Shown in pieces: positions 20,275 through 29,365 of a stretch of DNA of 64,000 nt. Origin of the DNA: Salmonella bongori NCTC 12419. GTDB lineage: Bacteria; Pseudomonadota; Gammaproteobacteria; Enterobacterales; Enterobacteriaceae. The notes under the pieces were generated by a model. The model saw only the letters and a program-made list of their open reading frames with translations, was not told the DNA's origin and made no database searches. The position numbers and the translations under genes are program-made. How positions within the stretch are numbered: position 1 is the first letter of the stretch; each line of letters starts with the position of its first letter. The stretch covers positions 930,001-994,000 of the forward strand of contig NC_015761.1 of the NCBI RefSeq assembly GCF_000252995.1, written 5' to 3'.

Positions 20275-22023
20275 ATGCATAACGATAAAGATCTCTCTAC
20301 GTGGCAGACCTTCCGCCGACTGTGGCCAACCATAGCGCCTTTTAAAGCAGGTCTGATCGTGGCGGGCATAGCGTTAATTCTCAACGCAGCCAGCGATACC
20401 TTCATGTTATCGCTCCTCAAGCCATTACTGGATGATGGTTTCGGTAAAACGGATCGCTCAGTGTTGCTGTGGATGCCGCTGGTGGTTATTGGGCTGATGA
20501 TATTACGAGGCATCACCAGCTATATCTCCAGCTACTGTATTTCCTGGGTGTCAGGCAAAGTGGTAATGACCATGCGTCGTCGCTTGTTTGGCCATATGAT
20601 GGGAATGCCCGTCGCCTTCTTTGATAAACAATCTACCGGTACGCTGTTGTCGCGTATTACCTACGACTCGGAACAGGTTGCCTCCTCTTCATCAGGCGCA
20701 CTGATTACCGTGGTGCGTGAAGGGGCGTCGATCATCGGATTGTTTATCATGATGTTCTATTACAGCTGGCAGTTGTCGATTATTTTGGTTGTTCTGGCGC
20801 CAATTGTGTCGATTGCGATTCGCGTTGTTTCGAAGCGGTTCCGCAGCATCAGTAAGAATATGCAGAATACGATGGGACAGGTAACTACCAGCGCCGAGCA
20901 GATGTTGAAAGGACACAAAGAGGTACTGATCTTCGGTGGCCAGGAAGTCGAAACTAAACGCTTTGATAAAGTCAGTAACAAGATGCGACTACAGGGCATG
21001 AAAATGGTTTCTGCTTCGTCGATTTCCGATCCTGTTATTCAGCTGATTGCCTCTCTGGCGCTGGCGTTTGTCCTGTATGCTGCAAGCTTCCCAAGTGTAA
21101 TGGATAGCCTGACTGCCGGGACCATCACCGTCGTGTTCTCCTCCATGATAGCCCTGATGCGCCCGTTAAAATCACTGACGAACGTTAACGCGCAGTTTCA
21201 GCGCGGGATGGCGGCATGTCAGACACTGTTTGCGATTCTGGACAGCGAACAGGAGAAAGATGAAGGTAAACGCGTCATTGAGCGTGCAACAGGCGATCTG
21301 GAGTTCCGCAATGTGACTTTTACCTATCCGGGCCGTGAAGCGCCGGCATTGCGCAACATCAATTTGAAAATCCCTGCCGGGAAAACTGTGGCGCTGGTGG
21401 GGCGTTCTGGATCGGGTAAATCGACTATCGCCAGCCTGATCACGCGCTTCTACGATATTGATGAGGGGCACATCCTGATGGATGGCCACGATCTACGCGA
21501 ATACACTTTGGCTTCCCTGCGTAATCAGGTTGCGCTGGTTTCGCAAAACGTGCATTTGTTTAACGATACTGTCGCCAATAACATTGCTTATGCCCGGACG
21601 GAAGAATACAGCCGCGAGCAGATAGAAGAAGCCGCCCGTATGGCCTACGCTATGGACTTCATCAATAAGATGGATAATGGCCTGGATACCATCATCGGCG
21701 AAAACGGCGTGCTGCTTTCTGGCGGTCAGCGTCAGCGTATCGCGATTGCTCGCGCCTTGCTGCGCGACAGCCCGATACTGATTCTCGATGAGGCCACATC
21801 CGCGCTGGATACAGAGTCTGAACGTGCGATTCAGGCAGCGCTGGATGAACTGCAGAAAAACCGTACCTCTCTGGTGATTGCGCACCGTCTTTCCACGATC
21901 GAACAGGCGGATGAGATTGTCGTGGTTGAGGACGGTATTATCGTTGAACGCGGTACGCATAGCGAGCTACTGGCGCAACACGGCGTTTACGCCCAACTGC
22001 ATAAAATGCAATTTGGCCAATGA
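20275..22023 (+). CDS. msbA: Lipid A export ATP-binding/permease protein MsbA
   Basis: A 582-residue ABC half-transporter that flips core-lipid A across the inner membrane. Six membrane segments (about 20-320) precede the nucleotide-binding domain: Walker A GRSGSGKST with K382, signature LSGGQ at 481-485, Walker B ILILDEATSALD with D505, and the H-loop AHRLST. Essential in enterobacteria. Its stop overlaps the start of lpxK by four bases (ATGA), so the two are translationally coupled. Confidence 0.99.
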   Translation: MHNDKDLSTWQTFRRLWPTIAPFKAGLIVAGIALILNAASDTFMLSLLKPLLDDGFGKTDRSVLLWMPLVVIGLMILRGITSYISSYCISWVSGKVVMTMRRRLFGHMMGMPVAFFDKQSTGTLLSRITYDSEQVASSSSGALITVVREGASIIGLFIMMFYYSWQLSIILVVLAPIVSIAIRVVSKRFRSISKNMQNTMGQVTTSAEQMLKGHKEVLIFGGQEVETKRFDKVSNKMRLQGMKMVSASSISDPVIQLIASLALAFVLYAASFPSVMDSLTAGTITVVFSSMIALMRPLKSLTNVNAQFQRGMAACQTLFAILDSEQEKDEGKRVIERATGDLEFRNVTFTYPGREAPALRNINLKIPAGKTVALVGRSGSGKSTIASLITRFYDIDEGHILMDGHDLREYTLASLRNQVALVSQNVHLFNDTVANNIAYARTEEYSREQIEEAARMAYAMDFINKMDNGLDTIIGENGVLLSGGQRQRIAIARALLRDSPILILDEATSALDTESERAIQAALDELQKNRTSLVIAHRLSTIEQADEIVVVEDGIIVERGTHSELLAQHGVYAQLHKMQFGQ

Positions 22024-22997
22024 TCGCGCGTATCTGGTCGGGAGAGTCCCCGCTGTGGCGGTTATTGCTACCGCTCTCATGGCTATATGGCCTGGTGAGC
22101 GGCGCAATTCGCTTGAGCTATAAGCTTGGCCTTAAGCGAGCCTGGCGAGCGCCAGTACCAGTGGTGGTGGTGGGGAATCTCACTGCGGGCGGCAACGGAA
22201 AAACACCGGTGGTAATCTGGCTGGTGGAACAGTTGCAACAACGTGGCGTGCGCGTTGGGGTGGTTTCCCGTGGCTATGGCGGGAAAGCGACCGCTTACCC
22301 GCTGCTTCTGGCGCCGGAGACCACAACGGCAGAAGCGGGGGATGAACCGGTATTGATTTATCAACGAACCGGCGCGCCTGTTGCAGTTGCGCCTGAACGC
22401 GCCGCTGCGGTGAAGGCGATTCTTGCGGCGCATGATGTTCAGGTCATTATCACTGACGATGGGTTACAGCATTACCGACTGGCGCGGGATATTGAAATTG
22501 TAGTGATTGATGGCGTGCGTCGATTTGGTAACGGCTGGTGGCTTCCTGCTGGTCCTATGCGTGAGCGCGCCGGTCGTCTGAAAACGGTGGATGCCACTAT
22601 CGTAAATGGCGGTATTGCACGACCAGGCGAAATTCCCATGCAGCTTGTCCCTGGCCTGGCGGTGAATTTACGCACGGGAGCGCGCTGTGACGTCTCGCAA
22701 CTGAACAATATTGTGGCGATGGCGGGCATCGGGCATCCGCCGCGCTTTTTCGCGACGCTGGCATCCTGCGGCGCGCATCCGCACAAGTGTGTGCCGCTGG
22801 CGGATCACCAGATGCTGACTCCCGACGATGTCCGGGCCCTGATCGGCGAAGGGCAGACCCTGGTGATGACGGAAAAAGATGCGGTGAAATGCCGTGCTTT
22901 TGCCGGGGATAACTGGTGGTTTTTACCGGTGGATGCGTGTTTGTCGGGCGAGAAGCCAGATAAGTTGCTTAAGCAGATTACCTCGCTGGTTCGCTAG
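22020..22997 (+). CDS. lpxK: Tetraacyldisaccharide 4'-kinase
   Basis: A 325-residue inner-membrane-associated kinase phosphorylating the 4' position of the lipid A disaccharide, the step before KDO addition. A membrane-inserting N-terminal helix (RLLLPLSWLYGL region) is followed by a P-loop variant GNLTAGGNGKTP (residues 52-63). It overlaps msbA by four bases, so lipid A synthesis and export are expressed together. Confidence 0.99.
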   Translation: MIARIWSGESPLWRLLLPLSWLYGLVSGAIRLSYKLGLKRAWRAPVPVVVVGNLTAGGNGKTPVVIWLVEQLQQRGVRVGVVSRGYGGKATAYPLLLAPETTTAEAGDEPVLIYQRTGAPVAVAPERAAAVKAILAAHDVQVIITDDGLQHYRLARDIEIVVIDGVRRFGNGWWLPAGPMRERAGRLKTVDATIVNGGIARPGEIPMQLVPGLAVNLRTGARCDVSQLNNIVAMAGIGHPPRFFATLASCGAHPHKCVPLADHQMLTPDDVRALIGEGQTLVMTEKDAVKCRAFAGDNWWFLPVDACLSGEKPDKLLKQITSLVR

Positions 22998-23040
22998 CGC
23001 AATCCAGTGCAGCGGCAGTGATGGATTTATGGAGCGATAA

Positions 23041-24273
23041 ATGTCATTGCCGTATCTCTCTCTTTCCTGTGCCCGTTGTCTCCACCTCGCTGCACAAGGG
23101 CTACTAAAAAAGCCGCGTCGTAACGCGGCGCCAGACGATGTGCTTGCCGCCATATCTCGCATGGCGTTACTGCAAATCGATACCATCAATGTTGTCGCGC
23201 GAAGCCCCTATCTGGTGCTTTTTAGCCGTCTTGGGGCCTATCCACAGACCTGGCTGGATGAGGCGCTGCGATGCGGTGAGTTGATGGAGTATTGGGCGCA
23301 TGAAGCCTGTTTCTTACCTCGCCGTGATTTTAAACTTATCCGTCACCGTATGCTCTCGCCGGAAAAAATGGGCTGGAAATACCGTGCGGCATGGATGCAA
23401 GACCACGCGGAAGAGATTGAACAGTTATTAAGGCATATTCAGGACCATGGCCCGGTGCGTTCTGCCGATTTTACGCATTCACCGAAGGGCATTAGCGGCT
23501 GGTGGGAATGGAAACCGCATAAACGCCACCTGGAGGGATTATTTACCGCCGGGAAAGTCATGGTTGTTGAGCGGCGTAATTTTCAACGCGTATATGATTT
23601 AACGCGCCGCGTGATGCCACACTGGGATGACGAACGCGATGGGCTTTTACAGCCGCAAGCGGAAAGCCTGATGCTGGATAAGAGTGCGCGCAGCCTGGGG
23701 ATTTTCCGTGAACAGTGGCTGGCGGATTACTACCGTCTGAAACGCCCTGACCTGACGAGTTGGCGGGAAAGCCGGGTGGAACAGCAGCAGATTATCCCGG
23801 TTGAGGTAGAAACATTAGGAAAGTTGTGGCTACACGCCGATCTTTTCCCCCTGCTTGAACAGGCGCTGAATAAGACATTAAAGGCGACGCATAGCGCGGT
23901 ACTATCACCTTTTGATCCTGTGGTATGGGATCGCAAGCGGGCAGCGCAGCTCTTCGCGTTCAACTATCGGCTGGAATGTTATACCCCTGCGCCGAAGCGT
24001 CAGTACGGTTATTTTGTACTGCCGCTGCTGCATCGTGGCCGCTTAGTCGGGCGCATGGACGCCAAAATGCATCGCAAGACGGGCGTGCTGGAGGTGATTT
24101 CGCTATATCTGGAAGACGATATTCGCCCCGACGCTAGCCTGCAAAAAGGGATTAGGCAGGCCATTAGCGAGTTTGCCGCCTGGCAACGGGCATCACGTGT
24201 CACGTTGGGACAATGTCCGGCAGGTCTGTTTAGCGCCATGCGCCGCGGCTGGGAAATAGACCCTGCAGCATAA
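23041..24273 (+). CDS. ycaQ: YcaQ/AlkX-type DNA glycosylase for interstrand crosslinks
   Basis: A 410-residue protein of the HTH_42 (DUF1006) family. The E. coli homologue unhooks DNA interstrand crosslinks made by nitrogen mustards and removes bulky N7-alkyl adducts. The catalytic Q-phi-D motif appears as Q45-I-D47 within ALLQIDTINVV. A winged-helix core and a C-terminal beta-barrel-like region follow. It starts 43 bases after lpxK, with ycaR and kdsB next, so it may travel on the lipid A transcript. Function is by family knowledge; the motif is seen directly. Confidence 0.94.
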   Translation: MSLPYLSLSCARCLHLAAQGLLKKPRRNAAPDDVLAAISRMALLQIDTINVVARSPYLVLFSRLGAYPQTWLDEALRCGELMEYWAHEACFLPRRDFKLIRHRMLSPEKMGWKYRAAWMQDHAEEIEQLLRHIQDHGPVRSADFTHSPKGISGWWEWKPHKRHLEGLFTAGKVMVVERRNFQRVYDLTRRVMPHWDDERDGLLQPQAESLMLDKSARSLGIFREQWLADYYRLKRPDLTSWRESRVEQQQIIPVEVETLGKLWLHADLFPLLEQALNKTLKATHSAVLSPFDPVVWDRKRAAQLFAFNYRLECYTPAPKRQYGYFVLPLLHRGRLVGRMDAKMHRKTGVLEVISLYLEDDIRPDASLQKGIRQAISEFAAWQRASRVTLGQCPAGLFSAMRRGWEIDPAA

Positions 24274-24324
24274 CTGATTATGATAATATTGAAGGATTCA
24301 CAATCCGGTCCATCTGGAGGAACT

Positions 24325-24507
24325 ATGGATCATCGTCTGCTTGAAATCATCGCCTGCCCGGTCTGTAACGGCAAACTCTGGTATAACCAGGAAAAGCAAG
24401 AATTGATTTGCAAACTGGATAATCTCGCTTTCCCGTTACGCGACGGCATTCCTGTATTGCTGGAAAATGAAGCTCGCTCCCTGACATCTGATGAGAGTAA
24501 ATCATGA
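24325..24507 (+). CDS. ycaR: Trm112-like zinc-ribbon protein YcaR (UPF0434)
   Basis: A 60-residue protein with an N-terminal CPVC (C11-x-x-C14) half-ribbon and a PLRDGIPVLLENEA C-terminus, the signature of the UPF0434/Trm112 group. The Shine-Dalgarno GGAGGAAC precedes the ATG. Its stop codon overlaps the kdsB start by four bases, which strongly supports it as a real coupled gene; it is always found next to kdsB in enterobacteria. The role is unknown, perhaps an accessory to a partner enzyme. Confidence 0.95.
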   Translation: MDHRLLEIIACPVCNGKLWYNQEKQELICKLDNLAFPLRDGIPVLLENEARSLTSDESKS

Positions 24508-25250
24508 GTTTCGTCGTTATTATTCCGGCCCGTTTTGCCTCTACCCGTTTGCCAGGCAAACCGTTGTTGGATATCAATGGCAAGCCCATGATTGTTCATG
24601 TCCTGGAGCGGGCGCGTGAATCCGGTGCGGAACGCATTATTGTCGCGACCGATCATGAAGACGTGGCGCGTGCGGTAGAAGCCGCTGGCGGCGAAGTATG
24701 CATGACGCGCGCCGATCACCAGTCCGGCACCGAACGGTTGGCGGAAGTGGTAGAGACGTGCGGATTTAGCGACGATACCGTTATCGTAAACGTCCAGGGC
24801 GATGAGCCGATGATCCCGGCGGTTATTATACGTCAGGTCGCGGAAAATCTGGCGCAGCGCCAGGTCGGAATGGCGACGCTGGCGGCGCCGATTCATAGCG
24901 CTGAAGAGGCATTCAATCCTAATGCAGTAAAAGTTGTGCTGGATGCCGAAGGCTATGCGCTTTATTTCTCCCGGGCGACCATTCCGTGGGATCGCGACCG
25001 CTTTGCAAAAAGTCTGGAAACGGTAGGGGATACCTGCCTTCGTCATCTGGGAATTTACGGTTATCGTGCAGGATTTATCCGCCGTTATGTGAACTGGCAG
25101 CCCAGCCCGCTTGAACATATTGAAATGCTGGAACAGTTGCGCGTGCTGTGGTACGGCGAAAAAATTCATGTCGCCGTCGCCAAAACGGTGCCTGGCACTG
25201 GCGTAGACACCGCCGATGACCTCGAACGTGTTCGGGCCGAAATGCGCTAA
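24504..25250 (+). CDS. kdsB: 3-deoxy-manno-octulosonate cytidylyltransferase
   Basis: A 248-residue nucleotidyltransferase making CMP-KDO, the activated sugar for the LPS inner core. The nucleotide-binding N-terminus IIPARFASTRLPGKPL and the NVQGDEP metal-site motif are intact. It overlaps ycaR by four bases and closes the msbA-lpxK-ycaQ-ycaR-kdsB envelope cluster. Confidence 0.99.
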   Translation: MSFVVIIPARFASTRLPGKPLLDINGKPMIVHVLERARESGAERIIVATDHEDVARAVEAAGGEVCMTRADHQSGTERLAEVVETCGFSDDTVIVNVQGDEPMIPAVIIRQVAENLAQRQVGMATLAAPIHSAEEAFNPNAVKVVLDAEGYALYFSRATIPWDRDRFAKSLETVGDTCLRHLGIYGYRAGFIRRYVNWQPSPLEHIEMLEQLRVLWYGEKIHVAVAKTVPGTGVDTADDLERVRAEMR

Positions 25251-25258
25251 CGATGCCA

Positions 25259-25291
25259 CTGTTCATGATCGTCGCAGACGATCATGAACAG
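25259..25291 (+). terminator. Perfect 15-bp hairpin after kdsB
   Basis: Left arm 25259-25273 and right arm 25277-25291 are perfect complements with only a three-base GCA loop, 8 bases after the kdsB stop codon. No T run follows. It may protect the 3' end, act with Rho, or be a protein-binding palindrome. Confidence 0.6.
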
Positions 25292-25461
25292 AGTTGTTGA
25301 GTAGCGCGAAGAGGAATATTCACACCTATTCACCAGGCATAACGCTCTCGTATCGTTACGATTTTTCTCATTTATCTTTTCTTCCCTTGATCTCATACGG
25401 GTGACATCTTTCCATACGGCGCTCATTATTAAAGCAGTAGCACGAATGGGGGTAATCTGGA

Positions 25462-26355
25462 ATGGAACAATTGCGGGCCGAACTCAGCCATTTACTGGGT
25501 GAAAAACTTAGCCGTATAGAGTGCGTGAATGAGAAAGCGGATTCCGCATTGTGGTCATTGTATGACAGCCAGGGTAATCCGATGCCGCTGATGGCGCGAA
25601 GCTTTACAACTCCCGGTGTGGCGCAGCAACTGGCATGGAAAACGTCAATGCTGGCGCGTAGCGGCACGGTAAGGATGCCGGTCATCTATGGCGTATTGAC
25701 GCATGAAGAGCATCCCGGCCCGGATGTGTTGTTGCTGGAACGGCTGCGCGGCGTGTCGGTGGAGGCACCAGCACGCACACCGGAACGCTGGGAACAGCTA
25801 AAAGATCAGATTGTCGAAGGATTGCTGGCCTGGCATCGCCAGGATAGCCGCGGCTGCGTTGGTGCCGTAGACCATACTCAGGAAAATGTCTGGCCTTCCT
25901 GGTATCGTCAGCGGGTGGAAGTGCTGTGGATGACGCTAAATCAGTTCAGTAATACCGGCTTAACGATGCAGGATAGACGTATCCTGTTTCGCACCCGAGA
26001 GTGTCTCCCTTCATTATTTGAAGGCTTTAACGATAACTGCGTGTTGGTGCATGGTAACTTTTGTCTGCGCAGTATGCTTAAAGACGCCCGTAGCGATCAG
26101 CTTCTGGCAATGGTCGGCCCGGGGTTAATGCTGTGGGCGCCGAGAGAGTTCGAACTGTTTCGCCTGATGGACAATCCGTTGGCGGAGGGATTGCTTTGGC
26201 ATTATCTGCAACGCGCGCCAGTGGCGGAGTCATTCATCTGGCGGCGTTGGCTTTATGTGCTGTGGGACGAGGTTGCGCAATTGGTGAATACCGGGCGTTT
26301 TAACCGTACCAATTTTGATCTGGCGGCGAGATCATTACTCCCCTGGCTTGCCTGA
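25462..26355 (+). CDS. ycbJ: YcbJ, aminoglycoside-phosphotransferase-fold protein with degenerate motifs
   Basis: A 297-residue protein related to the phosphotransferase (APH/choline kinase) fold. The place of the catalytic HGDxxxxN loop reads LVHGNFCLRSML (H197-G198-N199), so the catalytic Asp is replaced by Asn, and the following metal-site DFE/DPG region reads VGPGLMLW with no acidic residue. It is therefore probably a pseudokinase or a non-enzymatic sensor. Its own leader is AT-rich (25320-25440). Its last 21 bases overlap the convergent elyC. Role unknown. Confidence 0.9.
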   Translation: MEQLRAELSHLLGEKLSRIECVNEKADSALWSLYDSQGNPMPLMARSFTTPGVAQQLAWKTSMLARSGTVRMPVIYGVLTHEEHPGPDVLLLERLRGVSVEAPARTPERWEQLKDQIVEGLLAWHRQDSRGCVGAVDHTQENVWPSWYRQRVEVLWMTLNQFSNTGLTMQDRRILFRTRECLPSLFEGFNDNCVLVHGNFCLRSMLKDARSDQLLAMVGPGLMLWAPREFELFRLMDNPLAEGLLWHYLQRAPVAESFIWRRWLYVLWDEVAQLVNTGRFNRTNFDLAARSLLPWLA

Positions 26356-27111
26356 TACGCCTTTCAGCCATTGCCAAAGTCGCCCTAATGTTTCATACCC
26401 AGCGCGATCGCTGTGCATCAGCCAGACCGGGGACGGAATTGCCCGCTCCCAGGGATTTAGCGGCGAATCGATCGCCAACTGATTAGCCGGCGCGGGAAGC
26501 GGATTCAGCCCGGCATGCTGAAAGAAAATCATCGCGCGCGGCAAATGCGAGGCGGATGTCACCAGTAAGAAAGGCGCGTCGCCGATGGCCTGCTTAACGG
26601 CGGCGGCTTCTTCTTCCGTATCTTTTGGCTTATCCAGCGTAATAATATCGCTACGCGGTACGCCCAGCGACTGCGCCACCCGCGCACCGACCTCCGCCGT
26701 GCTTACCGTATTGGTTTTGGCTACGCCGCCGGTAAAAATCAGTTTTGATCCCGGGTTTGCTCGCCATAGTCGAATGCCTTCCGCCAGCCGCGGTAAGCTG
26801 TTGTTAATTAAATTAGAGCTCGGTGCCCACTGTGAGTTCCAGGTATAACCGCCGCCGAGAACCACAATATATTCTACCTTTTGCGAACCCTGCCAGGTGG
26901 GGTAACTGTTTTCTATCGGGCGTAACAGATGGTCGGCGATGGGTTGCAGGCTTAATAGCAATAGCGCCAGCCAGCCCACGCTGATAAATACTTTACCGGT
27001 CTTCTGAAAACGGCTAAACCAGATTAGCGCCAGGCCGATGCCAATCACCAGTAGCATTAGCGGGAGCGGCAACAACATGCCACCAACCACTTTTTTTAGT
27101 GTAAAAAGCAT
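26335..27111 (-). CDS. elyC: Envelope biogenesis factor ElyC (DUF218)
   Basis: A 258-residue inner-membrane protein with two N-terminal membrane segments (about 10-30 and 40-57) and a periplasmic DUF218 domain containing VVLGGGYTWN, SRLAEGIRLW-like and LVTSASHLPRA motifs. In E. coli loss of ElyC blocks peptidoglycan synthesis at low temperature through effects on the undecaprenyl carrier. It is convergent with ycbJ (21-base overlap) and divergent from cmoM. Confidence 0.96.
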   Translation of the reverse strand: MLFTLKKVVGGMLLPLPLMLLVIGIGLALIWFSRFQKTGKVFISVGWLALLLLSLQPIADHLLRPIENSYPTWQGSQKVEYIVVLGGGYTWNSQWAPSSNLINNSLPRLAEGIRLWRANPGSKLIFTGGVAKTNTVSTAEVGARVAQSLGVPRSDIITLDKPKDTEEEAAAVKQAIGDAPFLLVTSASHLPRAMIFFQHAGLNPLPAPANQLAIDSPLNPWERAIPSPVWLMHSDRAGYETLGRLWQWLKGVSGKPGE

Positions 27112-27246
27112 CCTTTTTGGTTCCTTTTTTAACCATATAGCGGAGGATTAATAGTGATATTACACCAGACAGGTTCATTCTCGCCGCGGCTGTGACAAAA
27201 TAGCGGTTTTATCAGATACCGTCTGAGCCAGCCTGTGGAGAGTCCG

Positions 27247-28050
27247 ATGCAGGATCGCAATTTTGATGACATTGCTGAAAAGTTTTCCCGTAACATTTAC
27301 GGCACGACCAAAGGGCAGCTACGGCAAGCCATTCTTTGGCAAGACCTGGATCGCGTGCTGGAGGGGGCCGGCGGGCGAAAACTGCAGGTGCTTGATGCTG
27401 GCGGCGGCGAAGGGCAAACGGCGATCAAAATGGCCGAGCGCGGCCATCAGGTGACGTTATGCGATCTGTCTGGCGAAATGATCGCCCGCGCGCAACAGGC
27501 AGCTGAGGCAAAAGGTGTGAGCAAAGACATGCATTTTATACAATGCCCGGCTCAGGATGTCGCTTCGCATTTGGAAAGCCCGGTTGATCTGATATTGTTT
27601 CATGCTGTGCTGGAGTGGGTGGCCGATCCTGTCGGTGTATTAGAAACGCTCTGGTCAGTATTGCGTCCTGGCGGTGTACTGTCGTTGATGTTTTATAACG
27701 CTAACGGTTTGCTGATGCACAATATGGTGGCGGGAAATTTTGACTACGTGCAGGCAGGAATGCCTAAACGCAAGAAGCGCACGTTGTCGCCTGACTATCC
27801 TCGCGATCCCGCGCAGGTGTACCAGTGGCTGGAAGCGATTGGCTGGCAGATTACCGGTAAAACCGGCGTGCGTGTATTTCATGATTATCTGCGTGAAAAG
27901 CACCAGCAGCGTGACTGTTATGAGACATTAGTCGAACTGGAAACGCGTTATTGCCGCCAGGAGCCGTATATTAGCCTTGGGCGTTATATTCATGTCACCG
28001 CGATTAAAAGCCCGGTTCTAGCCGCAGATGCAAGGATAACCTATGAGTGA
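27247..28050 (+). CDS. cmoM: tRNA 5-carboxymethoxyuridine methyltransferase
   Basis: A 267-residue class I SAM methyltransferase that methylates cmo5U34 to mcmo5U34 in tRNA wobble positions. SAM motif I is VLDAGGGEGQT (residues 48-58). The ATG at 27247 has GGAG six bases upstream; a GTG 12 bases earlier lacks a ribosome site. It extends a few residues beyond the E. coli protein at the C-terminus. Its 3' end overlaps mukF by eight bases, making it the first gene of the muk operon. Older name smtA. Confidence 0.96.
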   Translation: MQDRNFDDIAEKFSRNIYGTTKGQLRQAILWQDLDRVLEGAGGRKLQVLDAGGGEGQTAIKMAERGHQVTLCDLSGEMIARAQQAAEAKGVSKDMHFIQCPAQDVASHLESPVDLILFHAVLEWVADPVGVLETLWSVLRPGGVLSLMFYNANGLLMHNMVAGNFDYVQAGMPKRKKRTLSPDYPRDPAQVYQWLEAIGWQITGKTGVRVFHDYLREKHQQRDCYETLVELETRYCRQEPYISLGRYIHVTAIKSPVLAADARITYE

Positions 28051-29365
28051 ATTTTCCCAGACAGTCCCCGAACTGGTTGCCTGGGCCAGAAAAAATGACT
28101 TTTCCATCTCGCTGCCGGTAGACAGACTTTCGTTTCTGCTGGCGGTCGCCACGTTGAACGGCGAGCGTCTGGACGGCGAGATGAGCGAAGGCGAGTTGGT
28201 GGATGCATTCCGCCATGTAAGTGATGCGTTTGAGCAAACCAGCGAAACCATCGGCGTGCGCGCTAATAACGCGATTAACGATATGGTGCGTCAACGTCTG
28301 CTGAACCGCTTTACCAGCGAGCAGGCCGAGGGCAATGCAATTTACCGATTGACGCCGCTGGGAATTGGCATCACCGATTATTATATCCGCCAGCGGGAGT
28401 TTTCTACGCTACGTCTTTCTATGCAGCTATCAATTGTGGCTGGCGAATTGAAACGTGCGGCGGACGCGGCACAAGAGGGCGGCGATGAGTTCCACTGGCA
28501 CCGTAACGTCTATGCACCGCTGAAATATTCGGTGGCGGAAATTTTCGACAGTATCGATCTGACTCAGCGCATTATGGATGAGCAACAGCAGCAGGTAAAA
28601 GATGATATCGCACAACTGCTGAATAAAGACTGGCGCGCGGCGATTTCGAGCTGTGAACTGTTGCTTTCCGAAACCTCCGGCACGCTGCGCGAATTGCAGG
28701 ATACGCTGGAAGCGGCAGGCGACAAGCTGCAGGCGAACCTGCTGCGCATCCAGGATGCGACGATGTCTCATGACGATCTGCATTTTGTCGACAGGCTGGT
28801 CTTTGACCTGCAAAGCAAACTTGACCGTATTATCAGTTGGGGACAACAGTCTATCGATTTATGGATCGGCTACGACCGGCACGTGCATAAATTTATCCGT
28901 ACGGCGATCGATATGGATAAAAACCGCGTTTTTGCTCAGCGTTTGCGTCAGTCTGTACAAACATATTTCGACGACCCGTGGGCCTTAACTTACGCTAACG
29001 CCGATCGTTTGCTGGATATGCGCGACGAAGAGATGGCATTACGTGACGATGAAGTCACCGGGGAACTGCCGCCGGATCTGGAATATGAAGAGTTTAACGA
29101 GATCCGCGAGCAACTGGCGGCCATCATTGAAGAACAGTTGGCTATCTATAAAACCAGACAAACGCCACTGGATCTTGGGCTGGTGGTGCGCGAGTATCTG
29201 GCGCAATATCCGCGTGCGCGTCATTTCGACGTGGCGCGCATTGTTATCGATCAAGCGGTACGTCTTGGCGTAGCGCAAGCAGATTTCACCGGACTGCCAG
29301 CCAAATGGCAGCCGATTAATGATTACGGAGCCAAGGTACAGGCGCATGTCATTGACAAATATTGA
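28043..29365 (+). CDS. mukF: Chromosome partition protein MukF (kleisin)
   Basis: A 440-residue kleisin subunit of the MukBEF condensin. It has an N-terminal winged-helix dimerisation domain, a central helical middle, an acidic linker (DEEMALRDDEVTGELPPDL, about residues 330-350) and a C-terminal winged helix that caps the MukB head. It overlaps cmoM by 8 bases and mukE by 20 bases, a tightly coupled operon. Confidence 0.99.
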   Translation: MSEFSQTVPELVAWARKNDFSISLPVDRLSFLLAVATLNGERLDGEMSEGELVDAFRHVSDAFEQTSETIGVRANNAINDMVRQRLLNRFTSEQAEGNAIYRLTPLGIGITDYYIRQREFSTLRLSMQLSIVAGELKRAADAAQEGGDEFHWHRNVYAPLKYSVAEIFDSIDLTQRIMDEQQQQVKDDIAQLLNKDWRAAISSCELLLSETSGTLRELQDTLEAAGDKLQANLLRIQDATMSHDDLHFVDRLVFDLQSKLDRIISWGQQSIDLWIGYDRHVHKFIRTAIDMDKNRVFAQRLRQSVQTYFDDPWALTYANADRLLDMRDEEMALRDDEVTGELPPDLEYEEFNEIREQLAAIIEEQLAIYKTRQTPLDLGLVVREYLAQYPRARHFDVARIVIDQAVRLGVAQADFTGLPAKWQPINDYGAKVQAHVIDKY

